Origin: AP-15 sp963814805
GTDB taxonomy: Bacteria > Pseudomonadota > Alphaproteobacteria > ATCC43930 > CGMCC-115725
Assembly: GCA_963814805.1 (NCBI GenBank)
Contig: CAWFER010000008.1
Span: 62,001 to 126,000, forward strand
DNA length: 64,000 bases
Reading direction: 5' to 3'
Translations under genes and position numbers: made by a program
Notes under the pieces: model-generated
Seen by the model: only the letters and a program-made list of their open reading frames with translations
What the model was told of the DNA's origin: nothing
Database searches by the model: none
Shown here: in pieces, positions 35,882 to 45,599 of the stretch
Layout: each line of letters begins with the position of its first letter
How positions within the stretch are numbered: the first letter of the stretch is position 1

Positions 35882-36140
35882 TGCTCCTGCGTCAGGCCGC
35901 GCCGATCCCGCTGCGCGGTGGGCCGTCTGTTCGTCTATTGGCAGCAGATACTGCGCAATTCCATCGAATTATAGATGAGATCAAACAATAGATACCGCAA
36001 TCCATGGTCCTGGTGTGACCCGCTTCACAGGATATCAGACCAGAGCGCCGTATCTTCGAGGCTGCGCGGGGCTGCCGACTTCCCCGCACACGACCGCCCG
36101 GGAGCGCCGCTCCCGGTTCCGCCGCGAACAGGAGTGAAGC

Positions 36141-37745
36141 ATGACCATCGCCGACACGATCCTCGAACGGCCGACCACAGCCACTGTCTCGACCCAGCCG
36201 GAAAGCCCGTTCGCCGCCCCGGCGCGCCTCGCCGACGTGCTGCCGCCCGAGCATACCTATGGCGCCGCCAGCATGCAGGTCTATGCCGACGGCCAGGTGG
36301 CCTACAACACCCACGCCAGCGCGGACGGCTTTCTCGCCTACGTCAACCAGTTCGAGCAGACCTCGTTCCGGGTCAAGGATCAGCAGGTCCAGTGGTGGCA
36401 ATACGATCCGCCGTTCGACGACTGGCAGAATAATTACGGCTGCGACTCGGTCGAGGTTTTCTATCATGCCGGCCATGGCGGCACCGACGCATCGAGCGGC
36501 GATTACAGCGCCCCGCTCGGCGGCGCCTGGGACAATGTGATCTTTCTCAATTCGTCGCAGATGTCGATTGGCGACCAGCGACTGCGCTATCTGTTCCTGG
36601 CCACCTGCGAGGGCTGCATGGTGTTTGCCCCGAACAACCCGATCCGCACCTGGAACGTGTGCAACCGCGGCTTTCGGATGCTGTTCGGCGCGACCGGGTT
36701 GATCTACGACAATCCGGATTACGGCGCCAATTTCTGGAACCATTGGAACAGCGGCGACAGCTTCAGCCAGGCCTGGCAGGACAGCCTGCTCGACGTCGCC
36801 TCGAGCCAGCAACCGGCCTCGACCGCGGTCGGCTCGTCGGCGGCCGACGCGCAGACCCGGCTGTTCAACGAGCGGTTCTTTACCAACGCCACCGCCGCCC
36901 GCGACTGGTACTGGTGGCGCTGGGTCGGCAACGCGCCGGCGGCGGCCCAGGCGCAATCGGTGCAGCGTTTTCCGGCGACGGTCAAATTCGCCCGCACCCT
37001 GCCCCGCCGGGTCTCGCGGACGGTGGTGCTTGCGGCGATGCGGCGACTGGGCTTCACCGCTCCGGCGGCGCTTCCCGACGTTCCGCTCGACCGCATGCGG
37101 GCCGCCGCCGGCGATGCGCGCTTTGCCGTGGCGCCGGGCGGCTACATGGTCGAATTCGCACCGGCAAGCCCGGTCCGCTCCAACCTCTCCGAGCGCGAAA
37201 TCCTGGCCGCGGCCGAGGCTACTCTCGGCGATGTTTCTGGTCTCGGACTCGCCGCGATCCTGCCGGCCCAGCATGCCGGCGGCCCGGCCGATGGCGGTCG
37301 CGGCCCGGCCGAGCCCGAGACTTTCGAGCACATCGTCGTCTATCGCCAGCTGGTCGCCGGCCTGCCGGTCCTGACACCCGGGGCGGGCGAGGCGCGGGTC
37401 ACCGTCGCCGCCTCCGGCAAGGTCCGCCGCATCATCGACACCCGTCTGGAGATCGGCGAATTGCGCGACAGCGGCCCATCGCCGACGACGCTGCCGACGC
37501 CCTCGGGCGGCGTCATGCGGGCCGCACGGCTGACGACGTTCGCCGAGGTGCTGGCTGCGTTGCGCCAGGCCGCGCACGCTTTCAGCGGCGGCAAAGGGGG
37601 GTCGAGCCGGCTGATCCCCGAGAGCCTCGCCTTTGGCTATGCGCTGCGCGGCGCCGATCTGGCGCCGGTCGCCCGCGCCAAGGTCGAGATCGCCAAGGGG
37701 CCGTACCGGATGTTCGAGGCGGTCGAGGTCGACCTCGTCGGCTAG
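36141..37745 (+). CDS. Caspase-like (DUF6345-type) protein
   Basis: A 534-residue protein resembling DUF6345 proteins. The N-terminal half contains EVFYHAGHGG (H109, H112) followed by LFLATCEGC (C156, C159), the His-then-Cys order and strand context of clan CD (caspase/gingipain-like) cysteine peptidases. The second half looks like a separate regulatory or propeptide-like domain (residues 270-530). There is no obvious signal peptide. Ribosome site AGGAGTG before the ATG. The catalytic assignment is my inference from motif spacing; it could be a non-peptidase relative. No obvious partner gene is next to it; an oligopeptidase gene is divergent. Confidence 0.7.
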   Translation: MTIADTILERPTTATVSTQPESPFAAPARLADVLPPEHTYGAASMQVYADGQVAYNTHASADGFLAYVNQFEQTSFRVKDQQVQWWQYDPPFDDWQNNYGCDSVEVFYHAGHGGTDASSGDYSAPLGGAWDNVIFLNSSQMSIGDQRLRYLFLATCEGCMVFAPNNPIRTWNVCNRGFRMLFGATGLIYDNPDYGANFWNHWNSGDSFSQAWQDSLLDVASSQQPASTAVGSSAADAQTRLFNERFFTNATAARDWYWWRWVGNAPAAAQAQSVQRFPATVKFARTLPRRVSRTVVLAAMRRLGFTAPAALPDVPLDRMRAAAGDARFAVAPGGYMVEFAPASPVRSNLSEREILAAAEATLGDVSGLGLAAILPAQHAGGPADGGRGPAEPETFEHIVVYRQLVAGLPVLTPGAGEARVTVAASGKVRRIIDTRLEIGELRDSGPSPTTLPTPSGGVMRAARLTTFAEVLAALRQAAHAFSGGKGGSSRLIPESLAFGYALRGADLAPVARAKVEIAKGPYRMFEAVEVDLVG

Positions 37746-37968
37746 CAGGCAAAACGGCGGCGCGCGGCCGGCGCGCGCCGCTGCCGCCCAGGAGCCTCCT
37801 CCCCGGGTTGGTCCGCTCCAGGCGCGCCTCGCCCGCGAGCGGATGTTGACCGATCCCACCAACACCCCGATCCTGGTCACTGGAACCCTTCGCCGGGCGC
37901 GCCGCCGGCCGGGCCTTGCCAAATGGCGGGCCTTCGCCCGGCTGTCCGGGAGGGTGAGGAGAGCGCCG

Positions 37969-39172
37969 ATGGGCGAACTGGTGTTCGACGGGTTGAAGGT
38001 GATCGACTGCGCCAGCTTTATCGCCGGCCCGGCGGCGGCGACGGTGATGTCGGATTTCGGCGCCGAGGTGATCAAGATCGAGCCGCCGGGTGCGGGCGAC
38101 CCCTATCGCCGGCGGGCGACGCCGCCGATCGGGCCGGGGCTCGAAGGCAACCCCGGCTTTGTCCTCGACGGCCGCAACAAGAAGAGCCTGGCGCTCGACC
38201 TGCGCCAGCCGGCGGCCCGCGAGGTGCTGCACCGCCTGGTCGCCGCAGCCGACGTGTTCATCACCAATTATCCGCCGCCGGTGCGCCGCCGCCTCGGCAT
38301 CACCTATGACGAGCTGGCGCCGCTCAACCCGCGGCTGATCTACGCCTCGTTCACCGGCTATGGCGAGATCGGCCCCGAGGCCGACAAGCCGGGCTTCGAC
38401 GCCACCGCCTGGTGGGCGCGCTCGGGGCTGATGCACCTGGTTCGCGCCGGCGAGGAGGCCGCACCGGCGCGCTCCTTGCCGGGGATGGGCGACCACCCCT
38501 CGGCGATGGGCACCTATGGCGCGATCGTCACCGCCCTCTATCAGCGCGAGCGCACCGGGCGGGGCGCCTATGTCGGCTCGTCGCTATTGGCGAACGGGCT
38601 GTGGGCCAATGGCTGCTCGGTGCAGGCGGCCTTGTGCGGCGAGAAGGTGGTGCCGCAGCCGCCGCGCGAACGCGGGATCAATGCGCTCAGAATCCATTAT
38701 CGGTGTCGCGACAATCGCTGGCTGCTGCTGTCGATCGCCGCCGACGAGTGGCGGTGGGAGAAGCTGAAGGCGTGCCTGGGCGGCGCGGCGCTCGACGATC
38801 CGCGCTTTGCCACAGCCACGTCGCGCGAGGCCAATGCCGGCCTGCTGATCCCGATCCTCGACGAAATCTTTGCGACCCGCGACCAGGCCGAATGGCGCCG
38901 CCTCCTCGACGAAGCCGGGCTGATCTTCGGCATCGTCGCCGATATGGACGAGATGCACGAGGATGCGCAGATCCTCGCGAGCGAGGCGCTGGTGCCGTTC
39001 AGCGACGGCAGCTCACTGACCGTCAACAGCCCGCTATGGATCGCCGGCCAGCAGAAGGTGCCGCCGCGCCCGGCCCCGGCGGTCGGCCAGCACAGCGAGG
39101 AAGTGTTGCGCGAGGCTTGGCTATCGCGACGCCGAGATCCGCGCCCTGCGCGAGGCCGGCGCGATCGGCTGA
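37969..39172 (+). pseudogene. CaiB/BaiF CoA-transferase family protein, frameshifted at the C-terminus
   Basis: A type III CoA transferase of about 400 residues. Family blocks are KVIDCASFIAGPAAATVMSDFGAEVIKIEPP at the N-terminus, NKKSLALDLRQPAAREVL, and the GMGDHPSAMGTYGAIVTALYQRERTGRG segment. Near 39117 one extra base changes the frame; reading on gives GYRDAEIRALREAGAIG and a stop at 39172, overlapping the convergent phosphoesterase gene by about 50 bases. Without correction the frame would extend far antisense into that gene. Start at 37969 has GAGGAGAG upstream. The acyl-CoA substrate is unknown. Confidence 0.85.
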
Positions 39173-41255
39173 GCACAGAAAGCCGCGACCGGCGCCGGGA
39201 GGCGAAGCGCCTCCCGATGCCGGCGAATGGCGGGCCTTATCGATTGGCCGCGATCGAAGTTGAACAGATCCATCAGATTGCCGATCGCCGGCGAATTGAT
39301 CGGCACATAGGGATTGCTGCTCCGGGTCTTCGGGTTTGGCAGATTGTCGCGGCCGTGCCGGGTCACCGTGGGCAGCCGCCAGTTGGCCTCGATGAATTTC
39401 AGGATCGAGACGTGGTCGGAATAGACGTGCGAGATATTCCCGCCGCTGCTGTAGGGCGAGACCACGATCATCGGAATGCGGGTTCCGTCGCCGAAGAAGT
39501 CGAGCGGTTGGACGTATCCCGAATCGTAGTAGCCGCCGCCTTCGTCGACAGTGATGAAGATCGCGGTGCTGGCCCACAATGCCGGGTTGGCCTTGACCCC
39601 GTCGACGATCTTTTTGACGAAGCCTTCGAACAGATCGAGATTGGAGGATGACGGGTGGCCGTCGACATAGCCGCTCGGCTTGACAAAGGACACCGCCGGC
39701 AAGCTGCCGTTCTGAATGTCGGCATAGAGGTCGATCGTATCTTTCAGATGCGCGGTGCGCACCGCGGCATTGGTCATGATCGAGGTCGAGTACTGCAGGA
39801 AATTGCAGATGTTGCAGTATTGATCTTGCGGGTTTTGAAAGTACGGGTCTTGCAGGTAGCGGTCGAACTGGTCGCCGAAATAGGCGAACGATACGTTGGC
39901 TTTCAGCAGCACGTCGCCGATGTTCCTGACCCGCGACGGCGGAATCGTGAACACCGTGTTGTTCGGCGTTGCCGATCTGGGCATAGGCGTTGCTGCCGTC
40001 GCCGAAGTAGCCCGGATTGTAGTTGTTCAGCAGGTAGTAGTGATCGGGCTGGCAGTTCGGGTTGACCGGCCGCGGCAATGATTGCAGATAATCGACGATC
40101 GGGCGCACGCCTGGCTGCGAGATGTCGGCGCACTCGCTGTAGCTGCCGCCGCCGTAGGAGGGCGAGCCGTAGGAGCCGCCGCCATAGCCGTCCTCGGTGT
40201 ACCAGTTGTTGGCGCCGGGCAGCGGGTTGGGGTTTTCGACCTCGTCGACGGCGCCCTGGTTTGGGGCGCCGGCGGCCACGACCTGGTTGTGCGGCGGCGC
40301 CGCCGGGTTGCCGTTGGCGTCGCTGAACCAGATCGCCGTGCCGGCGCCGAGCATGATGTGATTGGCCCCGGTCCCGCCGATGACCGCCTGGTGGTAGTTG
40401 TCGCTCATCGAATACCGGTCGGCGAGCGATTTGAGATACGGCGCGTCGCCCTGCTGCATATTGTAGAAGCCCATCGAGGTGGCGCCTTCGGCATAGGCGA
40501 AGTTCGCCGGCGGCGGCTTGCCGTTGCTGCCGGCGCCGATAGTGGCTTCGACCCACGGGAAGAGGTCGGCGCGGCAACCCCGCCGCGGCGGTGCAGTCGA
40601 GTTGCTGCCACATCTGGTAGAAGCGGTGGACCGGGCTCGCCGCATAGGCATCGTAGGGGACGCCCGGGGTCAGCTGGAACGGGCCGGGCGGCAGATTTGT
40701 CACCGGATAGCCGTCATACGAGATGCGGGTGTCGGGGGCGCCGGATTTGAGGCCGGTGCCGCCGGTCGTCAGGAACTGGTAATAATCGGGCGCCAACCCG
40801 TTTTCCGCCGCCATCGCATCGCTGATCGAGGAAAACGGCGCGGTGGTCGCCCCGCCGGCCAATGGCGTCGGCAAAGCCGCGAACGGTCTCTTGCCGCCCG
40901 GGTGGATCGAGTATCTGTGCCGGTCTTGGGCCGAATACTGCAGCGCGGCCTGATAATAGTTCCAGCCGGGGGAGCCGTCCTTGTTGACGATGCCCCGCGA
41001 CAGCAGGTTCCAGACCGTCTCGTCCTTGTTCTTGGGCTGGTAGGTGGCGAAGATGTGATCGAACGTGCGGTTCTCGCCGATGATTACGATGACATGCTTG
41101 ATCGGCGTCGTCGTCTTGGCGTCGTTGTCGCTGCTTTGGCTGGCCGCAGCGGCGAGCGGCGCCAACGAATTGATCGCCATCGCATAGAGCGCCACCGTGC
41201 ACAGCAGCCTGTACCGGCGCGTCGACGCGCCGCGCTGCATTACCCCGCTTGGCAT
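39121..41255 (-). pseudogene. Phosphoesterase (phospholipase C/acid phosphatase family), exported, frameshifted
   Basis: An exported protein of about 711 residues with signal peptide (LLCTVALYAMAINSLAPLAAAA). The phosphoesterase domain is clear: HVIVIIGENRTFDHIFATYQP at the N-terminus, YSMSDNYHQAVIGGTGANH in the middle, TAIFITVDEGGGYYDSGY near the end. Frame changes are needed near 40580 and near 39965. A Gly/Ser/Tyr-rich loop (DGYGGGSYGSPSYGGGS) lies in the middle part. The start at 41255 has an AGAGGG site. Such enzymes cleave phospholipids or phosphate esters in the periplasm. Confidence 0.85.
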
Positions 41256-41431
41256 GGTTGATCCCTCTTGGTGAAATTTTCGACGCGCCGGGACCGTAAA
41301 GGTCGAAATTTGCCGTAGGGTGACGGTTGGGTGACATTGCGATGACTGGCGAGGCCATGGATGCCCGGCGTATGGCGCCCGTGGCATTATCGAGCGGCGA
41401 CGGCATCGGAGCCGAAGGAGGAGCAGCGGCG

Positions 41432-42229
41432 ATGGCGGTATTGCGGGACAAAATCGTGCTGGTGACCGGGGCCGGCGCCGGGATCGGGCGGGCGACGGCG
41501 CTGGCGATGGCCGAGGCAGGCGCCACGGTCGCGGCGGCCGACATCGATCTCGCCGCGGCCGAGCGCACGGCGGCCGAGGCCGCGACCAACGCGCGGCGGG
41601 CGATCGCAATCGAGGCCGATTGCGGCGATGTCGCCAGCATCGATCGGATGGTGGCGCGCGCCGTCGCCGAGTTCGGCCGGCTCGACGTCATCGTCAACAA
41701 TGCCGGGGTCACCCGCTACGCTCCGATCATGGAGCTCGGCGAGGCGGATTGGGACCGGATCCACCGGGTCAACGCCAAGGGCGTGTTTTTCTGCCTGCAG
41801 CGCGCGGCCAGGGAGATGATCGCCCAGCACCAGCGCGATGGCGTCGGCGGGCGGATCATCAACATCGCCTCGATTTCGGGCCGCGGCTATCCCGGGGCCT
41901 CGAACGCCGCCTATGCCGCGAGCAAGGGCGCCGTCATCGCCTTGACCAAGACCGCGGCCCAGCAGCTCGGGCCGCATGACATCAACGTCAACGCGATCTG
42001 CCCGGGGGTGACGCGCACCGAATTGGGGGCCCGCAACGCCGTCGCCCGCGCCGCCGAGCGCGGCGTCACCGTCGCCCAATTACAGGCCGAGCAGGACGCG
42101 GCTATTCCGATCCGACGCGCCAACACGCCGGAGGACATCGCCGCGATGGCGGTGTTCCTTGCCTCGCCCGACGCCCGCAACATCACCGGCCAAGCCTACA
42201 ACGTCGACGGCGGACTGGTGCCGAGCTGA
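41432..42229 (+). CDS. SDR family oxidoreductase
   Basis: A 265-residue short-chain dehydrogenase. The nucleotide-binding motif is TGAGAGIG (residues 12-19), followed by NNAG (89-92), a catalytic Ser near 149 (IASISG) and Y161-x3-K165 (YAASK). Asp at the end of the second strand (AAADID) suggests NAD preference. The C-terminus NITGQAYNVDGG is typical. Start at 41432 follows a GAAGGAGGAG site; an upstream ATG at 41327 is less likely. Substrate unknown. An MFS transporter follows within 11 bases and may move the substrate or product. Confidence 0.92.
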   Translation: MAVLRDKIVLVTGAGAGIGRATALAMAEAGATVAAADIDLAAAERTAAEAATNARRAIAIEADCGDVASIDRMVARAVAEFGRLDVIVNNAGVTRYAPIMELGEADWDRIHRVNAKGVFFCLQRAAREMIAQHQRDGVGGRIINIASISGRGYPGASNAAYAASKGAVIALTKTAAQQLGPHDINVNAICPGVTRTELGARNAVARAAERGVTVAQLQAEQDAAIPIRRANTPEDIAAMAVFLASPDARNITGQAYNVDGGLVPS

Positions 42230-42240
42230 ATCGGCGGCGC

Positions 42241-43644
42241 TTGCGGTTCGCCCCCGGCGTCTCTGCTGCCTCGCGCCGGTCGAGCCTGCCGCAGCTGCTC
42301 AGCGCGCGGCTGCCGTTCTTCTATGGCTGGGTCGTGCTCGGCTGCCTGTGCTGCGCTGGATTTGCCCGCCAGGGCGGGGCGGTCGCCACTTTGTCGGTCT
42401 TTGTCGAGCCACTGACCCGGCAGTTCGGCTGGTCGCGCACCGCCTTGTCGGGGGCGGTGTCCTTGGGTGGCGTGCTGGCCGCGCTCGCAGCGCCGCTGAT
42501 CGGCCCCATGCTCGACCGCCACGGCTCGCGCCTGGCCCTCAGCTTTGCCGTGCTGGTCACCGGCGTCGCCATGCTGCTGCTGTCGCTGATCCACTCCTTG
42601 CCGATGTTTTATCTGCTGTTCTGTCTCGCGCGGATGAACTGGGCGGGACCGTTCGAGCTCGGCATCTACGGCGCGTTGAACAATTGGTTCGTCGCCCGCC
42701 GCGCCCTTGCCACGTCGATCGTGACGGTGGCGCAAATGGCCGGGCTGATGGCGATGCCGCTGATCGCCGAGCTGGCGATGCGCGCTGACGGCTGGCGCGG
42801 CGGCTGGCTGGCGATCGGAATTACGGTGCTGGCGATCGGCTTTCTGCCAGTGGCGCTGTTGATGGTGCGCCGGCCGGAGGATCTGGGGCTCGAGCCCGAC
42901 CGGCGGCCCCTCGCGATGCCGCGCGACCGCGAGAACATGGCGGCGCCGCTGGAGCCGAGCTTTACCCGGCGCCAGGCGGTGCGCACCTCAGCGTTCTGGC
43001 TATTGCTGCTCTACACCGTGCTGGTCTACCCGGTCCAGGCCGGGGTCAGCCTGCATCAGGCGGCCAATCTGATCGAGCGCGGCGTCGCGCCGACCGTCGC
43101 CGCGGCGACCGTCAGCCTGTTCTCGTTGATGTCGGCGGTGGCGAGCGCCGCCTGCGGTCTGCTGCCGCGCGCATTGCCGCTGAGATATCCGCTTGCGGTC
43201 ACCGGCGGATTTCTGGTCGCCAGCACCCTGTTGATGAGCGGCATCTCGTCGGCGTTGACCGGCGCAATAGCCGCGGCGCTCTTCGGGTTTGCCATCGGCG
43301 GCGTGCTGACCCTGCTGCCATTGGCCTGGGCCGATTATTTCGGCCGGGCGAACTACGGCGCCATCCGCGGCCTCGCGCTGTCGGCGCAGGTGCTGGCCCA
43401 GGCCTCGGGGCCGCTGCTGTCGGGCGCGCTGCGCGACTGGACCGGCAGCTATGTCCGCTCGCTGCAATGCTTCGCGGTCCTGTCCGGGCTCAGCATCGTG
43501 GCGGCGCTGGCCTCGCGCCGGCCGCGGGCAGCGGCTAGCCGGCCCGCGGCGCCCCGGCCTTGTCCAGCAGCTGCTCCAGCACCTCGTAGGGCTGGGCGCC
43601 GACGACGCCATAGCGCGCCGCGACAAAGGTCGGAACCCCGGTGA
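42241..43644 (+). CDS. MFS transporter
   Basis: A protein of about 467 residues with 12 predicted membrane segments starting at LPFFYGWVVLGCLCCAGFARQGG; overall it resembles OFA/monocarboxylate-type MFS carriers. The central cytoplasmic loop carries the usual charged break (MVRRPEDLGLEPDRRP). A TTG start at 42241 is assumed. The last about 35 residues after SRRPRAAA are an unusual basic, Pro-rich tail overlapping the convergent DsbA-like gene. A one-base shift would end the protein at TAG 43536-43538, so the tail may be an artefact. Probable operon with the SDR gene. Confidence 0.85.
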   Translation: MRFAPGVSAASRRSSLPQLLSARLPFFYGWVVLGCLCCAGFARQGGAVATLSVFVEPLTRQFGWSRTALSGAVSLGGVLAALAAPLIGPMLDRHGSRLALSFAVLVTGVAMLLLSLIHSLPMFYLLFCLARMNWAGPFELGIYGALNNWFVARRALATSIVTVAQMAGLMAMPLIAELAMRADGWRGGWLAIGITVLAIGFLPVALLMVRRPEDLGLEPDRRPLAMPRDRENMAAPLEPSFTRRQAVRTSAFWLLLLYTVLVYPVQAGVSLHQAANLIERGVAPTVAAATVSLFSLMSAVASAACGLLPRALPLRYPLAVTGGFLVASTLLMSGISSALTGAIAAALFGFAIGGVLTLLPLAWADYFGRANYGAIRGLALSAQVLAQASGPLLSGALRDWTGSYVRSLQCFAVLSGLSIVAALASRRPRAAASRPAAPRPCPAAAPAPRRAGRRRRHSAPRQRSEPR

Positions 43645-44155
43645 CCCCATAGGCGCGCGACTTCGCCCAGTCGGCGTCGACCAGATCCTTGAACCGGCGC
43701 TCGGCCAGGACCGCGCCCGCCTCGTCGCCGGAAAGCCCGACCGATCGCGCGATCTCGACCAAGATCTCGGGGTCGCCGATGTTGCGCGCCTCGACGAAAT
43801 AGGCGCGGTAGAGCGCGTCGTGGATCGCCTCGCCGCCCGGCTGCGTATCCGCCCATTTGCCCAATTCCTGGGCCAGCCGGCTGTTATAGGTATGGGTGCG
43901 CCGGCCATAGGGCAGCCCCTCGGCATCCATCAGCGATTTCATCCGCTGATACATCGCCTCGGGATCGACGTTGCGCCCTGCGTAAAGCTCCGCCATCGAG
44001 CGCCCCTCGGCCGGCGTCTCCGGATGCAGCGGAAAGTGCACCAGCCTCGCTTCGACCTCGAATGCCCGCTTCAGCTTTTCAATACGCACGGTACTGAGGT
44101 AGCACCACGGTCAAACGTAGTCGGTGAAGATCTCCAAGGTGATCGGGGTCGCCAT
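43535..44155 (-). CDS. DsbA/FrnE-like oxidoreductase, candidate selenoprotein (UPWC active site)
   Basis: The reading frame from the ATG at 44155 encodes MATPITLEIFTDYV, then TGA (44113-44111), then PWCYLSTVRIEKLKR and a full DsbA/FrnE-like thioredoxin-fold protein of 206 residues. In relatives the active site is CPWC; here the TGA is exactly at the first Cys codon, giving UPWC if read as selenocysteine. A strong AGAAGGAG ribosome site lies 5-12 bases before the ATG, so translation should begin upstream of the TGA. The helical insert (ETPAEGRSMAELYAGR) and the cis-Pro loop GVTGVPTFVA are normal. Without readthrough only a 14-residue peptide results. A GTG start at 44089 would lose the whole active site. 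A point mutation or error (TGC to TGA) is the alternative. Confidence 0.82.
44079..44097 (-). promoter_or_regulatory. Candidate bacterial SECIS hairpin
   Basis: Thirteen bases after the TGA, TCAGTAC (44097-44091) can pair with GTATTGA (44085-44079) in seven pairs, one a wobble, around the loop CGTGC. A G is the second loop base, about 22 bases from the TGA, within the range described for bacterial SECIS elements. An overlapping alternative hairpin with loop ACCTC also exists. Pairing was judged by eye only. Confidence 0.5.
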
Positions 44156-44244
44156 CGCCGGCTCCTTCTGCGGTTGCGCGCTAGTTCATCTTGGCGCCGG
44201 GCGGCGCCAAACAAGGGAAAAACGCCGCACCGACAACGGCCGCT

Positions 44245-44874
44245 TCAAGACAGGCGGGTTCGCGCCGTACCCCGAGGACCGGCGATCAGCGCGAACAGGC
44301 CGAGTGCCGCGAGCGAAAGGGGCAAGGTCGCCGGTTCGGGCTCGGGCACCACCCGCTCGAAAACGCCGGTGACCACACAATGCGACTGGCCCGGTAATTG
44401 CGGGCCGTAGCACGGGGAGCCCGAGTTGTCAGTCCCGTATCCCACCGTCAATATAGGAAACCCAAAAGATGCTAGATTAGCAAAATAAAGATCAGTACCG
44501 ATACTATTTCCAAAAAATCCGTATTGTGTATTGGACTGGTCGACAGCAAGATACAGTCCGTCGACTGCGGCTGTGAAGTTCACCGAATCATCGGTTCCGG
44601 TGGCTATATTTGGACCGTCAAACATTTGGAAGCTCGCCGACGCAACGCCGCTTAAAGTCTGATCCACGGGCAGAAACCCGGGGGGCGTCGTCGTCACCTG
44701 ACCGAAACCTTGACTGAACCCGGCGTCGGTCAGGGTCACCTCGCCCGCGGCGGTCAGATTTGTCGGCTGCCCGTCGATGGTGGCCGACAGCGTCTTCCAG
44801 ACGTAGACGACATCGGCATGGGCGCTGCTGCTGAGCCCGAAAATCACGAGAAGGCAAGCCACCAGTTTGGTCAT
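44245..44874 (-). CDS. PEP-CTERM sorting domain protein
   Basis: A 209-residue secreted protein. The N-terminus is a signal peptide (LVACLLVIFGLSSSAHA). The mature part is beta-rich and polar, low in Cys. The C-terminus carries the motif VPEPEPATLPL, then a hydrophobic helix (LSLAALGLFALIAG) and basic residues, which together are the substrate signal for exosortase. It is therefore a likely client of the XrtA at 10902-12563, the only one seen in the window. The start at 44874 fits the signal; an upstream ATG at 44940 is also in frame. Exact role unknown. Confidence 0.9.
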   Translation of the reverse strand: MTKLVACLLVIFGLSSSAHADVVYVWKTLSATIDGQPTNLTAAGEVTLTDAGFSQGFGQVTTTPPGFLPVDQTLSGVASASFQMFDGPNIATGTDDSVNFTAAVDGLYLAVDQSNTQYGFFGNSIGTDLYFANLASFGFPILTVGYGTDNSGSPCYGPQLPGQSHCVVTGVFERVVPEPEPATLPLSLAALGLFALIAGPRGTARTRLS

Positions 44875-45026
44875 TGCGCCACCGCTTGCGAAGCTCTTAG
44901 CCCGACGCCACCGCTGATTGTTCGGCGAGCCGACCAACATAGCGTTTTTTCATCGCGGGGGAAAAGTGTCATGTTGGGCGCTGCCGCCCACCGGGGAGCG
45001 CGCGGGCAATTTTGGGAGGAGAGCCG

Positions 45027-45434
45027 ATGCCGACCGCAGTCGATGACAAGGACGCGATCCGCGAATTGCTGGCCGAATACTGCTTCCGCCTCGATGACGG
45101 CCGCTATGAAGACATGGCGGCGTTGTTCGCCGAGGACGGCACCTGGGACACCGCGTTCGGCCGGGCGACCGGACGCACCGCGATCGCCGAACTGGCCCGC
45201 AGCATCCGGGCGCGGGCCGGCGCCGAGCGACCGCGAGCGGCGCATCTGGTGACCAACATCGCGATCGCCCTCGACGGCGCGCGCGCCGCGGTGCGCTCCA
45301 ACTGGATGGTCATGCAGAACAGCCCGCAGGGACCGACAATCGGTTCGGGCGGCGGTTATGTCGACGAGATCGTGCGGCAGGACGGGCGCTGGCTGTTCCA
45401 CTACCGCAAGATCGACCGCTTCATCGCCGGCTGA
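45027..45434 (+). CDS. Nuclear transport factor 2 (SnoaL-like) family protein
   Basis: A 135-residue NTF2-fold protein. The pattern AIRELLAEYCFRLDDGRYEDMAALFAEDGTWDTAFG at the N-terminus and WLFHYRKIDRFIAG at the C-terminus matches SnoaL-like/polyketide cyclase-like proteins. Family members bind or convert small hydrophobic molecules. A strong GGGAGGAGAG site precedes the ATG at 45027. Divergent from the PEP-CTERM gene. Substrate unknown. Confidence 0.88.
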   Translation: MPTAVDDKDAIRELLAEYCFRLDDGRYEDMAALFAEDGTWDTAFGRATGRTAIAELARSIRARAGAERPRAAHLVTNIAIALDGARAAVRSNWMVMQNSPQGPTIGSGGGYVDEIVRQDGRWLFHYRKIDRFIAG

Positions 45435-45599
45435 CCCTTCGGCGTCCGGGCATACGCCCCGGAATGTCAACGGCGCAAACCGCATCTCAACCGTCGCGGT
45501 GATATGTCCGAGGACTGGCATGTCGGGCGTGGTCCCGTCATACTCGAGCGGCGGCCCGCAGAACCGCCGGAAATCGCGACGCGCATTGGGAAAATCGGC

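Noticed and set aside
44089..44089. GTG start for a shorter DsbA-like protein
   Set aside because: It would remove the whole N-terminal strand and active site, whereas a strong ribosome site and matching family sequence lie upstream of the TGA.
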